This document shows positions 44,197 to 51,901 of a stretch of DNA of 64,000 nucleotides, one piece after another; position 1 is the first letter of the stretch; every line of letters begins with the position of its first letter. Location: the NCBI RefSeq assembly GCF_900142925.1, contig NZ_FRCN01000011.1, forward strand, positions 124,001 through 188,000, read 5' to 3'. A model generated the notes under the pieces. The model was not told the DNA's origin, did no database searches, and saw nothing but the letters and a program-made list of their open reading frames with translations. The translations under genes and the position numbers were made by a program. The DNA is from Chitinophaga sp. CF418. GTDB taxonomy: Bacteria > Bacteroidota > Bacteroidia > Chitinophagales > Chitinophagaceae.

Positions 44197-45345
44197 ATGA
44201 GTATCCTCAAAAACAAGAAAATTGCCATCGTCGGAGGTGGCCCGGGAGGCCTTACCCTTGCCCGTATCCTGCAAATGAAAAATGCAGACGTTAAAGTCTA
44301 TGAAAGAGATGCCGGTAAAGACGCAAGAGCACAGGGCGCTACACTTGATCTTCACTATGAATCAGGATTAAAAGCATTGCGCGAAGCAGGGCTCATGGAT
44401 GCATTCATGGCCAATTACCGCCCGGGAGCTGACAGAATGCGTGTTACGGATAAACACGCCAACCTGATGATGGAAGATGCTGATAGAGAAAAAGGGAATG
44501 AAGAATATTTCCGCCCGGAGATAGATCGCGGTCCACTAAAGAAGATCCTCCTGGAATCCCTGCTTCCTGACACTGTTATATGGAACAGTCATTTTGTATC
44601 CCTCACCCGACTGGACAGTGGCTGGCAACTAACATTCCGTGATGGCACTACCGCTACTGCCGATATCGTGATTGCTGCAGATGGCGCCAACTCAAAGATC
44701 CGCCCCTACATCACACCCATTAAATCTTTCTATGCAGGGATCACAGTGGTGGAAGGCGCCGTGTATAATTCCGCTACAGCCAGTCCCAACGTACATCATC
44801 TGCTCCAGAACGGAAAGATCTTTGCCATGGGTGATGATAAAACTTTGATCATAAGTTCCAAAGGAGATGGTAGTCTGGTGTTTTACACTGGTTGTAAAAC
44901 TGATGAATACTGGAGCCGGGATTGCGGGATCGACTTCTCCGACAAGGCACAGGTCTTCGCCTGGTTCAAAACTACGTTCGCAGGCTGGGCGCCGGTATGG
45001 GATGAGCTGTTTGAAAATGCATCAGCACATTTTGTAACCCGTCCGCTATATTGCATGCCTTTAGACCAGACATGGGAAGCTTTCCCTGATCTCACTATGC
45101 TGGGTGATGCAGCACACCTCATGCCACCTTATGCAGGTGAAGACGTCAACATGGCTATGCTGGATGCACTGGAACTGGGCCAATGTCTCACCAGCAATGC
45201 ATTTCCTGATACCCTTTCGGCCATTGCATTTTACGAACAACAAATGCGCATCAGAGCGGCAGAAACTGCAGCGATGTCACTCGAATCAACAGATGCACTA
45301 CACTCGCCAGATGCTATCCCTTTTATCAGGCAGGTAGTTAGTTGA
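44197..45345 (+). CDS. TetX-like FAD-dependent monooxygenase, second copy
   Basis: 382 aa, a paralogue of the gene at 142-1305 and similar in length and motif order to TetX: IAIVGGGPGGLTLARILQ, GATLDLHYESG, EIDRGPLKKILL, GANSKIRP, GDAAHLMPP (from residue 303). In the segment that contacts the FAD pyrophosphate TetX has PPFAGQGVN; here it reads PPYAGEDVN, so the last glycine has become aspartate. The first copy keeps SGSGVN. Whether FAD still binds well is open. It lies 23 bp after the TetR gene and probably forms one transcript with it, so a regulated substrate-inducible role is likely. Substrate not identifiable. Confidence 0.83.
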   Translation: MSILKNKKIAIVGGGPGGLTLARILQMKNADVKVYERDAGKDARAQGATLDLHYESGLKALREAGLMDAFMANYRPGADRMRVTDKHANLMMEDADREKGNEEYFRPEIDRGPLKKILLESLLPDTVIWNSHFVSLTRLDSGWQLTFRDGTTATADIVIAADGANSKIRPYITPIKSFYAGITVVEGAVYNSATASPNVHHLLQNGKIFAMGDDKTLIISSKGDGSLVFYTGCKTDEYWSRDCGIDFSDKAQVFAWFKTTFAGWAPVWDELFENASAHFVTRPLYCMPLDQTWEAFPDLTMLGDAAHLMPPYAGEDVNMAMLDALELGQCLTSNAFPDTLSAIAFYEQQMRIRAAETAAMSLESTDALHSPDAIPFIRQVVS

Positions 45346-45504
45346 TCAGAAGGTATTCTTCTTCTCCAGCTCCGGCAACACCTGATCTATACGCTTCGCC
45401 AGTTCCGGCAATTTAATGGTAGGCTCCGCAGGGAACAGATGATGTTCCAGGTGATAGAACATGCTGAAAGTAATTTTATTCATCCAGCCGCCCCGCTGTA
45501 AAAG
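45346..45504 (-). pseudogene. 3' remnant of a fatty-acid desaturase gene
   Basis: Reading the minus strand from 45504, about 50 codons give a peptide with GGWMNKITFSMFYHLEHHLF and PAEPTIKLPELAKRID up to a stop at 45346. HLEHH is the third histidine box of membrane fatty-acid desaturases, and the following FPAEPT is the usual continuation. The frame is closed upstream by a stop (TGA complement at about 45505), so only the C-terminal end of a roughly 300-400-aa gene survives. Its stop codon directly abuts the stop of the TetX-like gene. Confidence 0.75.
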
Positions 45505-45512
45505 TCATCTTC

Positions 45513-45552
45513 AAAAAAAAACCGGGCCATCCTTTCGGATCGACCCGGTTTC
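45513..45552 (-). terminator. terminator downstream of the aldo/keto reductase
   Basis: On the minus strand AAACCGGGTCG-ATCCG-AAAGGATGGCCCGGTTT forms a GC-rich stem followed by nine T's. It lies about 150 nt beyond the aldo/keto reductase stop and before the desaturase remnant. The stretch 45553-45703 holds nothing else I can name. Confidence 0.8.
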
Positions 45553-45703
45553 GTTTCACTGTTCAATTGACCTGTAACAGCTGTAGATATGAATATTTGA
45601 TCAATTGCAGCGATCAGTCATTAGTAAACTGATACGTCATAGTTATACAATCCTGAATTAGCCCTGACAAATTTGATTCGCATTCAATATTGATAGCCAT
45701 CTT

Positions 45704-46696
45704 TTAGACCAGCTGTACCTGGTACAGCTTATCATTGATGAATTTTATTTCTTCCGCGCTCAGTTTTACATTGATCGCCCTTGCATTCTGTATGGCCTGC
45801 TCTGCATTGCGCGCGCCCACCAACGCCACAGTAATACCCGGACGGTCTATTGTCCAGCGGATCACCAGCTGTGCCAGTGTCACACTTTTGCTTTCCGCCA
45901 TTGGCCTGATCTGATCAAGGAAAGCATTGATACGCTTCAGGTTTTCCGGCTGGTAGAACTTTGTGTTGGGACGATGATCTCCCTCCCCAAACTGATGACC
46001 AGCTTTGATCTTACCGGTCAGGATCCCTCTCTGCAAAGGACTATAAGCAAGGATACCCTTTTTGTTCTCTATACAATATGGCACCAGCTCTTTCTCAATC
46101 TCTCTTTCCACCATACTGAAAGGCACCTGGTTGGAGGCCAGTTTCATTGTTTTTTCCGCCTCCTTCATCTGTGCTGCATTGTAGTTGCTTACTCCCGCTT
46201 CGCGGATCTTTCCCTGCTCCTTCAAACGTAAAACAGCTTCAAAGGTTTCGTCAATCGGTGTCGTCACATCCGGCCAGTGGATCTGGTACAGATCAATGTA
46301 ATCTGTTCCCAGTCTTCTGAGGCTGTTTTCACATTCCAGTATGATACTTTCCTTGGCGGCATATTTGTAAACATCGATGTCGTTCCCGTCGTTATCCTTG
46401 CTTTTGAATGCCAGTGTTCCCAATGCCAGGTCCCAGCGCATACCGAACTTCGTCATTACCTGGATCTTACTTCTGTCCAGACCTTTCAGCGCATCTCCTG
46501 TCAGTTCTTCACTCAATCCCTGTCCATACACCGGTGCAGTGTCAATGGAGGTAACTCCCTCATCAACAGATGCGCGGATTGCTCTTACGGCATCGTTATG
46601 CTCAGTTCCACCCCACATCCAACCTCCAATGGCCCATGCTCCAAATGTAATTGCTGATACTTTCAGTTCGCTTTCTCCTAATTGCCTGTATTCCAT
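45704..46696 (-). CDS. aldo/keto reductase
   Basis: 330-aa NADPH-dependent (beta/alpha)8-barrel reductase. The catalytic tetrad is visible: aspartate and tyrosine in SIDTAPVYGQG, lysine in QVMTKFG, and histidine in YQIHWPDV. The NADPH-binding region around LVGARNAEQAIQNARAINV follows later. It resembles the AKR11/AKR12-type bacterial enzymes (YhdN-like, D-threo-aldose dehydrogenase or general carbonyl reductase). The substrate cannot be predicted. It is transcribed alone, downstream of hmgA on the same strand but 187 bp away. Confidence 0.9.
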   Translation of the reverse strand: MEYRQLGESELKVSAITFGAWAIGGWMWGGTEHNDAVRAIRASVDEGVTSIDTAPVYGQGLSEELTGDALKGLDRSKIQVMTKFGMRWDLALGTLAFKSKDNDGNDIDVYKYAAKESIILECENSLRRLGTDYIDLYQIHWPDVTTPIDETFEAVLRLKEQGKIREAGVSNYNAAQMKEAEKTMKLASNQVPFSMVEREIEKELVPYCIENKKGILAYSPLQRGILTGKIKAGHQFGEGDHRPNTKFYQPENLKRINAFLDQIRPMAESKSVTLAQLVIRWTIDRPGITVALVGARNAEQAIQNARAINVKLSAEEIKFINDKLYQVQLV

Positions 46697-46883
46697 TAAT
46701 TATCTGTTTCTGTTTAAGTTGTCTGTATAGGCTGGTATAAAAATATAGATTCCGGTTGAGTACTCTTTACTACGAATTAAAATAGTTGCCCCACCATAAC
46801 ACAAATTTAGTACGCTCATGGGGCGCTATCTATCTGGATGGAGCCTGAAGAGGACTACCCTTCAGACTCCGGATGAATTCCCA

Positions 46884-48041
46884 TTATTCAGCCCAGCTCA
46901 TCACATATTTTTCGTCTTCTATTCCAAGCGCATCCTGTGTGATCTGCAAAGGATGGAAGGTATCTACCATCACGGCCAGTTCCTTTGTTTCCTTTGCGCC
47001 TATGCTCTTTTCAACAGCACCGGGATGCGGTCCATGCGGAATACCACCCGGATGCAGCGTGATCATTCCTCTTGTCACATGTTTGCGGCTCATGAAATCG
47101 CCGTCCACATAATACAATACTTCATCACTGTCTATATTGCTGTGATTGTAAGGTGCGGGGATAGACTGCGGATGATAGTCAAATAACCGCGGACAGAAAG
47201 AGCATACCACAAAATTATGTCCTTCAAAAGTTTGATGTACTGGTGGTGGCTGGTGTACACGTCCGGTGATTGGTTCAAAGTCATGAATGGAAAATGCAAA
47301 AGGATATTCATATCCATCCCAGCCTACCACATCAAACGGATGATGCGCATAGTGGATAGGATACATCATTCCTTTCTTTTTGATACGGATCAGGAAATCA
47401 CCTGCTTCATCAATGGTTTCCAGATTCTGCGGCTGCCGGATATCGCGTTCGCAATAAGGCGCATGCTCCAGTAACTGTCCGTACTGGCTGAGATAACGCT
47501 TTGGATAACGGATTGGACTGAATGATTCAACAATGAACAAACGGTTCTCTGTACCCGTAAATTTCATCTGGTAAATAGTCCCGCGGGGCACCTGCAGGTA
47601 ATCCCCATATCCGAAAGGCAATTGCCCATATTGCGTATGCAACACGCCTGAGCCTTCATGTACAAATATCAGCTCATCAGCATCTGCATTTTTGTAGAAA
47701 TAGTCTGTCATACTCTGCCGTGGAGCAACCAGCACGATATGACAATCGTTGTTCACCAGCACCGGTTTCCTACTTTGCAGATAATCATCTTCCGGCTGGA
47801 TATTAAACCCCTGGAAGCTGCGGTGCTTCAGCATCTTCTCTTCCGCGACGCGCGGAGCAACACTATAAGGCGTATCCACCTTCACAATCTCTGTAGGCGG
47901 ATGGCAATGATATAACAAGGTAGAATTGGACGAAAACCCTTCCGTAGAGAATAGCTGTTCGGAATAAAGCGTACCGTCGGGTTTGCGAAACTGTGTATGA
48001 CGTTTATGAGGAACGTTTCCCAACTTATGATAATGCGGCAT
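46884..48041 (-). CDS. hmgA: homogentisate 1,2-dioxygenase
   Basis: 385 aa counted from the ATG at 48041 (MPHYHKLGNVPHKRHTQF); the longer frame to 48182 would add a hydrophobic stretch not found in the family. The cupin-fold enzyme opens the homogentisate ring to maleylacetoacetate and needs Fe(II). Conserved parts include IFVHEGSGVLHTQYG, RGTIYQMKF, DGYEYPFAFSIHDFEPITGRVHQPPPVHQTFEGHNFVVCSFCPR and DEVLYYVDGDFM, followed by HPGGIPHGPHPG with the metal ligands. It acts directly after hppD. No fumarylacetoacetate hydrolase is in the window. Confidence 0.93.
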   Translation of the reverse strand: MPHYHKLGNVPHKRHTQFRKPDGTLYSEQLFSTEGFSSNSTLLYHCHPPTEIVKVDTPYSVAPRVAEEKMLKHRSFQGFNIQPEDDYLQSRKPVLVNNDCHIVLVAPRQSMTDYFYKNADADELIFVHEGSGVLHTQYGQLPFGYGDYLQVPRGTIYQMKFTGTENRLFIVESFSPIRYPKRYLSQYGQLLEHAPYCERDIRQPQNLETIDEAGDFLIRIKKKGMMYPIHYAHHPFDVVGWDGYEYPFAFSIHDFEPITGRVHQPPPVHQTFEGHNFVVCSFCPRLFDYHPQSIPAPYNHSNIDSDEVLYYVDGDFMSRKHVTRGMITLHPGGIPHGPHPGAVEKSIGAKETKELAVMVDTFHPLQITQDALGIEDEKYVMSWAE

Positions 48042-48183
48042 GATGAATTGGTTTTTCAGCCTCTGTACCTTCCGGTAACAGGCCGTGGAAATTGAATGGA
48101 AACTGAATGACAATTTAATGACAATAAGATACGACAGTATAACTGCCTGACAAGTATCCGTACCCGTCATCTGGTAGATCAAT

Positions 48184-48300
48184 TGTAAAAGGAAATGCGA
48201 ACCCCTTACCGGGACAGCCAGATAAGGAACGGAGACCGGGAAACAAGGCCTATCGGCTTACAATGCCCTCCAGCAGGAAGCAATACTTCCAGCGGCGCTT
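48184..48300 (-). promoter_or_regulatory. shared leader block of tyrosine-catabolic genes (hmgA copy)
   Basis: On the minus strand AGCGCCGCTGGAAGTATTGC then TTCCTGCTGG is the counterpart of the hppD block. It contains the perfect hairpin GGAAG-TATTG-CTTCC, then CCTTA facing TAAGG, and ends with TTTCCTTTT. It lies 229 nt upstream of the hmgA ATG at 48041. Confidence 0.5.
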
Positions 48301-48556
48301 GTCTATATGATATGTGAAATTGCGGAAATAAGGCATGAATTAACGTGGTTAAGGCAAATGTAAGGAATCGGATCGAAATAGCCCCAAAACGGGTAAAGGG
48401 AGGATCAAGTCCAACCCAAAGGCATGGTAAAGGCATAATAACAATACGGAATCATCCGCCGGGCCCATTTGTTTGTAGTGCATACATAAGGATATCCATC
48501 CTGATGTGATGACAGTATACCCATCATCGTCCTGATAAGCAGCCCCCAATGCATAG

Positions 48557-48739
48557 TCGTAGGGAGAGCGGAAGTAGCAGCGGTTTCAGATGGGAATGGC
48601 GGGCCTTCGGCTCTCGGGTGACACGACCGCTGCTGTTCAATCCATATTCAAAACCCATTCGCTTGACAACGTTCAATAGCCATCCAGAGAGGCGCCGACC
48701 GCCATCCCATTCTGAAACCGGGCTACTTAGCGTGAATAA
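48557..48739. repeat. dispersed 184-bp structured repeat, copy 2
   Basis: This copy aligns throughout with 19571-19754. In this copy AGCAGCGG (48577-48584) and CCGCTGCT (from 48627) are perfect complements, and the outer arms GAAGTAGC / GCTACTTAG and GGTTTCAGA-TGGGAATGGCGG / CCGACCGCCATCCCATTCTGAAACC-type words also pair. It is non-coding. Its right terminus runs on into the 53-bp tandem repeat. Confidence 0.85.
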
Positions 48740-48838
48740 TCAACAACCCTCAATAGCTATCCAGAAAGCCCCATGCTACTTAGCGTGAATAATCAACAAC
48801 CCTCAACCGCTATCCAGAAAGCCCCATGCTACTCAGCG
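48722..48838. repeat. 53-bp tandem repeat, about 2.2 copies
   Basis: GCTACTTAGCG recurs at 48722, 48775 and (as GCTACTCAGCG) 48828, an exact 53-bp period. The unit includes AATAATCAACAACCCTCAA and CTATCCAGAAAGCCCCAT. It starts with the terminal bases of the neighbouring dispersed repeat, as if the end of that element had been amplified. Confidence 0.8.
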
Positions 48839-48839
48839 C

Positions 48840-49169
48840 GTATTCGCTTAATATCCTGTTGATCCTATAGCCTATAGACGCTCTACAATAGCATTATAGG
48901 CACTGTTCTATAGCCAACGCTATACAACAGCTATGCTAAAGCAGGACTACAGCCCCTTTAGATAGGAAGTCGCAGGCCATCTCAAGCGAAGCCGGCCCCT
49001 ATTTATACCACAGAAAGTCCGGAATTGCTCTATCCCATTTCCCCCTGCGCCCCCGCAACACCCAATCCCCATTGAAAATCAACAAATTTGTCCTGCCCCG
49101 CTCGATATGGGTAATTTTTCACAATTTTCCCTACCAAAATTTAAATAATTTCAAAACTTTGACAATTCA
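48840..49169. other. non-coding stretch before the thr leader
   Basis: No gene is seen. CCTATAG occurs twice in a row (48864-48877) and CTATAG again at 48908, with a related GCTATA at about 48919; these short palindromes may be chance. The sequence becomes A/T-rich toward the promoter at 49170. Confidence 0.4.
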
Positions 49170-49201
49170 TTTGTTAATCCGAAAGTAATTCCAGACTTTT
49201 G
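49170..49201 (+). promoter_or_regulatory. promoter of the thr leader and operon
   Basis: TTTG at 49170-49173 and GACTTTTG at 49194-49201 (one mismatch to TAnnTTTG) are separated by 20 bp, the usual Bacteroidetes -33/-7 spacing. A transcript would start near 49207, about 20 nt before the leader peptide start. Confidence 0.5.
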
Positions 49202-49226
49202 TTAGCGAAAAGTAAATTTCATAATA

Positions 49227-49331
49227 GTGCTACCAATAGTTACATACTTCACATCTGCATCTCGCACCATCTCCGGCGCGGGTATCAGCACTATTACAAT
49301 TACATCTATTACAACCCCGGTGCGGGGTTAA
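49227..49331 (+). CDS. thrL: threonine operon leader peptide, Thr/Ile-rich
   Basis: A 34-codon frame starts at GTG 49227 and ends at TAA 49329-49331. It is too short and starts with a non-ATG codon, so it is easily missed. The second half reads ISTITITSITTP: six threonines and four isoleucines in 12 residues, the same design as the E. coli thrL peptide with its ITTTITITT core. The last codons lie inside the perfect hairpin AACCCCG-GTG-CGGGGTT (49313-49329). It sits 82 nt before thrA. Threonine and isoleucine control of thrABC by attenuation is strongly suggested, although the gene name is by analogy. Confidence 0.7.
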   Translation: MLPIVTYFTSASRTISGAGISTITITSITTPVRG

Positions 49332-49393
49332 TGTTCACATATCATCCAACGACCACCTAAGGTGGTACTCCCGGTAAGGGGACAGGAATTTTT
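49313..49393 (+). terminator. attenuator-region hairpins before thrA
   Basis: AACCCCG-GTG-CGGGGTT (49313-49329) overlaps the end of the leader peptide. Downstream lie ACCACC-TAA-GGTGGT (49352-49366) and TCCC/GGGA around GGTAA (49369-49382), followed by TTTTT at 49389-49393 shortly before the thrA ATG. The final stem is weak by eye, so the terminator conformation may combine several of these arms. Mutually exclusive folding was not proved. Confidence 0.45.
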
Positions 49394-49413
49394 ACGTATC
49401 AACATCTTCAGAC

Positions 49414-51861
49414 ATGCAAGTATTAAAATTTGGCGGAACTTCCATGGGAAGTGCCCAATCCATAGAACAGGTTTGTAATATCATACAACACAAAAAGCCA
49501 AACGGGCGCTTTTCCATTGTTGCCTCCGCCATGAGTGGCATTACCGATAAGCTGATCCAATGCGGACAGCTGGCCGGACAAGGACAGGAACAATACAGGA
49601 CCGTATTACAGGAAATTGAAAACAAACACCTGGATACTATCCGCACCTTATTCCCCATTACCGTACAAAGCGGCATTATCAGCCAGGTAAAAAAGCGCGT
49701 AAATACTCTTGAAACCCTCTGTGATGGAATATTCCAGGTAGGTGAGCTAAGCGCCCGCTCGTTGGATAAGATCATGAGTTTCGGAGAACTTGTTTCCTCC
49801 TATCTCCTTGCTGAAAAGCTGAAAGCAAGCGGCTTGAATGCAGTATGGAAAGACAGCCGCGAACTGATCGTTACTGATAATAATTTTGGCAACGCAGCAG
49901 TCAACTTCCTGGCTACTAACCATCAGACTTCACAGTACTACCAGCAGCAGAACGCTGACTTCGTAGTATTACCCGGTTTCGTTGCTGCAACCGCCGATGG
50001 TGAAACTACTACCCTTGGCCGTGGCGGTTCCGATTATACCGCTGCTATCGTTGCTGCCGCCCTGCATGCAGAGGTCCTGGATATATGGACTGATGTAAGC
50101 GGCATGATGACTGCAGATCCCCGTATGGTATCACAGGCTATTCCTATCCCGCATATCTCTTATGAGGAAGCTATGGAGCTGTCCCACTTCGGTGCTAAAG
50201 TGATCTACCCTCCTACCATACAGCCGGTAATGGATAAACATATTCCTATCTGGATCAAGAACACCTTCGCACCGGATGATTACGGTACGCTTATCCACTC
50301 ACAGGATGGCAATGGCCGTACCTACCCTGTAACTGGTATTAGTGGCATCCAGAAGATAGCCCTGCTTACCCTGGAAGGTAGTGGCATGGTGGGTATCCCC
50401 GGTTTCTCCAAGAGACTGTTTGAAGCATTGCTGACTGAACGTGTAAACGTGATACTCATCACCCAGAGCTCTTCGGAACACTCTATCACTGTAGGTATCC
50501 ATGAGACAGATATGCTGAAAGCCAAAACTGCTGTGGACAGCGAATTCTCCCAGGAGATACTGGAAAAACGTATAGAACCACTCATCGTGGAAAGAGATAT
50601 GAGCATCGTAGCCGTTGTCGGCGATAAGATGAAGAACCATCACGGCACCAGTGGTAAACTCTTTGCTGCACTGGGTCGTAATGGTGTGAACGTCCGCGCT
50701 ATTGCACAGGGTTCTACCGAAAAGAACATCTCTGCTGTGATCAATAAAGCCGATGTAAAAAAAGCACTGAACGTAATACATGAAGCGTTCTTCGAAGAAC
50801 CACTGAAACAGGTGAACGTGTTCATAGCAGGTGTAGGCAATGTAGGCAGCAAACTGCTTGAGCAACTGGACCAGCAGCATAAATTCCTGATGAACGAATT
50901 AGGCCTGCACGTGCGTGTAGCCGGTATCGCCAACAGTAAAAAAATGGCGTTCGGTCATGAAGCGATCAACCTCCCTGAATGGAAGGCAGCCCTGGAAGCC
51001 GGTGAAGCTTCCGACATGGTCGCCTTTGCACAAAAGATAAAAGCACTCAACCTTCGCAACAGCGTATTTGTTGATAATACTGCCAGTCCGGAAGTGGCGG
51101 CAACCTATGGAGAGTTCCTCCAGCATGGTATTTCCGTGGTGACTTGTAACAAAATCGCCTGCTCTTCAGACTATGCTTACTATAAAAGCCTGAAAGACCT
51201 GGCACGCAAATACGATGCTTCCTTCCTGTTCGAAACCAACGTAGGCGCTGGTCTGCCGGTGATCAACACCCTGAATGACCTGATCCGCAGCGGCGATAAG
51301 GTGAACAGTATTGAAGCGGTGTTAAGTGGTAGTCTGAACTTTGTGTTCAACAATTTCGTGAATGGCGCCAGCTTCCGCGAAGTAGTGAAAGCCGCACAGG
51401 ACGAAGGTTATACAGAACCGGATCCACGCATTGACCTCAGTGGTGTGGACGTAATGCGTAAGATCCTGATCCTGGCACGTGAAAGCGGTGCCAAGATGGA
51501 ACTGAATGACATCACCAACCATTCCTTCCTGCCGGTAGAAGCATTGGAAGCGCCTTCTGTAGATGCTTTCTATGAGCAACTGGATGTGCATGCCGGTCAT
51601 TTCCTGGCACTGCGTGAAAAGGCAGATGCTGAAGGCAAACGCCTGAAGTTCGTAGCCCGCTATGAAAATGGCAAGGCTTCCGTGGGCTTACAGTCTATCG
51701 CACCGGATCATCCGTTCTTCAAGCTTGAAGGAAAAGACAATATCGTACTCTATACCACCAACCGCTATGCGGAACAACCACTGATCGTAAAAGGCGCCGG
51801 TGCGGGGGCAGATGTAACGGCTTCCGGTATATTTGCTGATATCATCAGATCAGCCAGATAA
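49414..51861 (+). CDS. thrA: bifunctional aspartokinase/homoserine dehydrogenase I
   Basis: 815 aa, near the E. coli ThrA length (820). Aspartokinase half: MQVLKFGGTSMGSAQSIEQV, TTLGRGGSDYTAAIVAAAL and SYEEAMELSHFGAKVIYPPTIQP. ACT-type regulatory region from about 300 to 460 (SGIQKIALLTLEGSGMVGIPGFSKRLFEAL). Homoserine dehydrogenase half from about residue 467: VNVFIAGVGNVGSKLLEQL (NADPH-binding), ETNVGAGLPVINTLNDLIRSGD, and DPRIDLSGVDVMRKILILARE. It carries out the first and third steps from aspartate to threonine. It is the first gene of thrABC, 40 bp before thrB, downstream of the Thr/Ile leader. Confidence 0.96.
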   Translation: MQVLKFGGTSMGSAQSIEQVCNIIQHKKPNGRFSIVASAMSGITDKLIQCGQLAGQGQEQYRTVLQEIENKHLDTIRTLFPITVQSGIISQVKKRVNTLETLCDGIFQVGELSARSLDKIMSFGELVSSYLLAEKLKASGLNAVWKDSRELIVTDNNFGNAAVNFLATNHQTSQYYQQQNADFVVLPGFVAATADGETTTLGRGGSDYTAAIVAAALHAEVLDIWTDVSGMMTADPRMVSQAIPIPHISYEEAMELSHFGAKVIYPPTIQPVMDKHIPIWIKNTFAPDDYGTLIHSQDGNGRTYPVTGISGIQKIALLTLEGSGMVGIPGFSKRLFEALLTERVNVILITQSSSEHSITVGIHETDMLKAKTAVDSEFSQEILEKRIEPLIVERDMSIVAVVGDKMKNHHGTSGKLFAALGRNGVNVRAIAQGSTEKNISAVINKADVKKALNVIHEAFFEEPLKQVNVFIAGVGNVGSKLLEQLDQQHKFLMNELGLHVRVAGIANSKKMAFGHEAINLPEWKAALEAGEASDMVAFAQKIKALNLRNSVFVDNTASPEVAATYGEFLQHGISVVTCNKIACSSDYAYYKSLKDLARKYDASFLFETNVGAGLPVINTLNDLIRSGDKVNSIEAVLSGSLNFVFNNFVNGASFREVVKAAQDEGYTEPDPRIDLSGVDVMRKILILARESGAKMELNDITNHSFLPVEALEAPSVDAFYEQLDVHAGHFLALREKADAEGKRLKFVARYENGKASVGLQSIAPDHPFFKLEGKDNIVLYTTNRYAEQPLIVKGAGAGADVTASGIFADIIRSAR

Positions 51862-51901
51862 ACCGTATATCAGTAACATATAGCTTAAATTTCGACTCCT
51901 C

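Noticed and set aside
46884-48182. longer start for hmgA at 48182
   Set aside because: The 47 extra residues are hydrophobic and unrelated to the family; ATG 48041 gives the family N-terminus.
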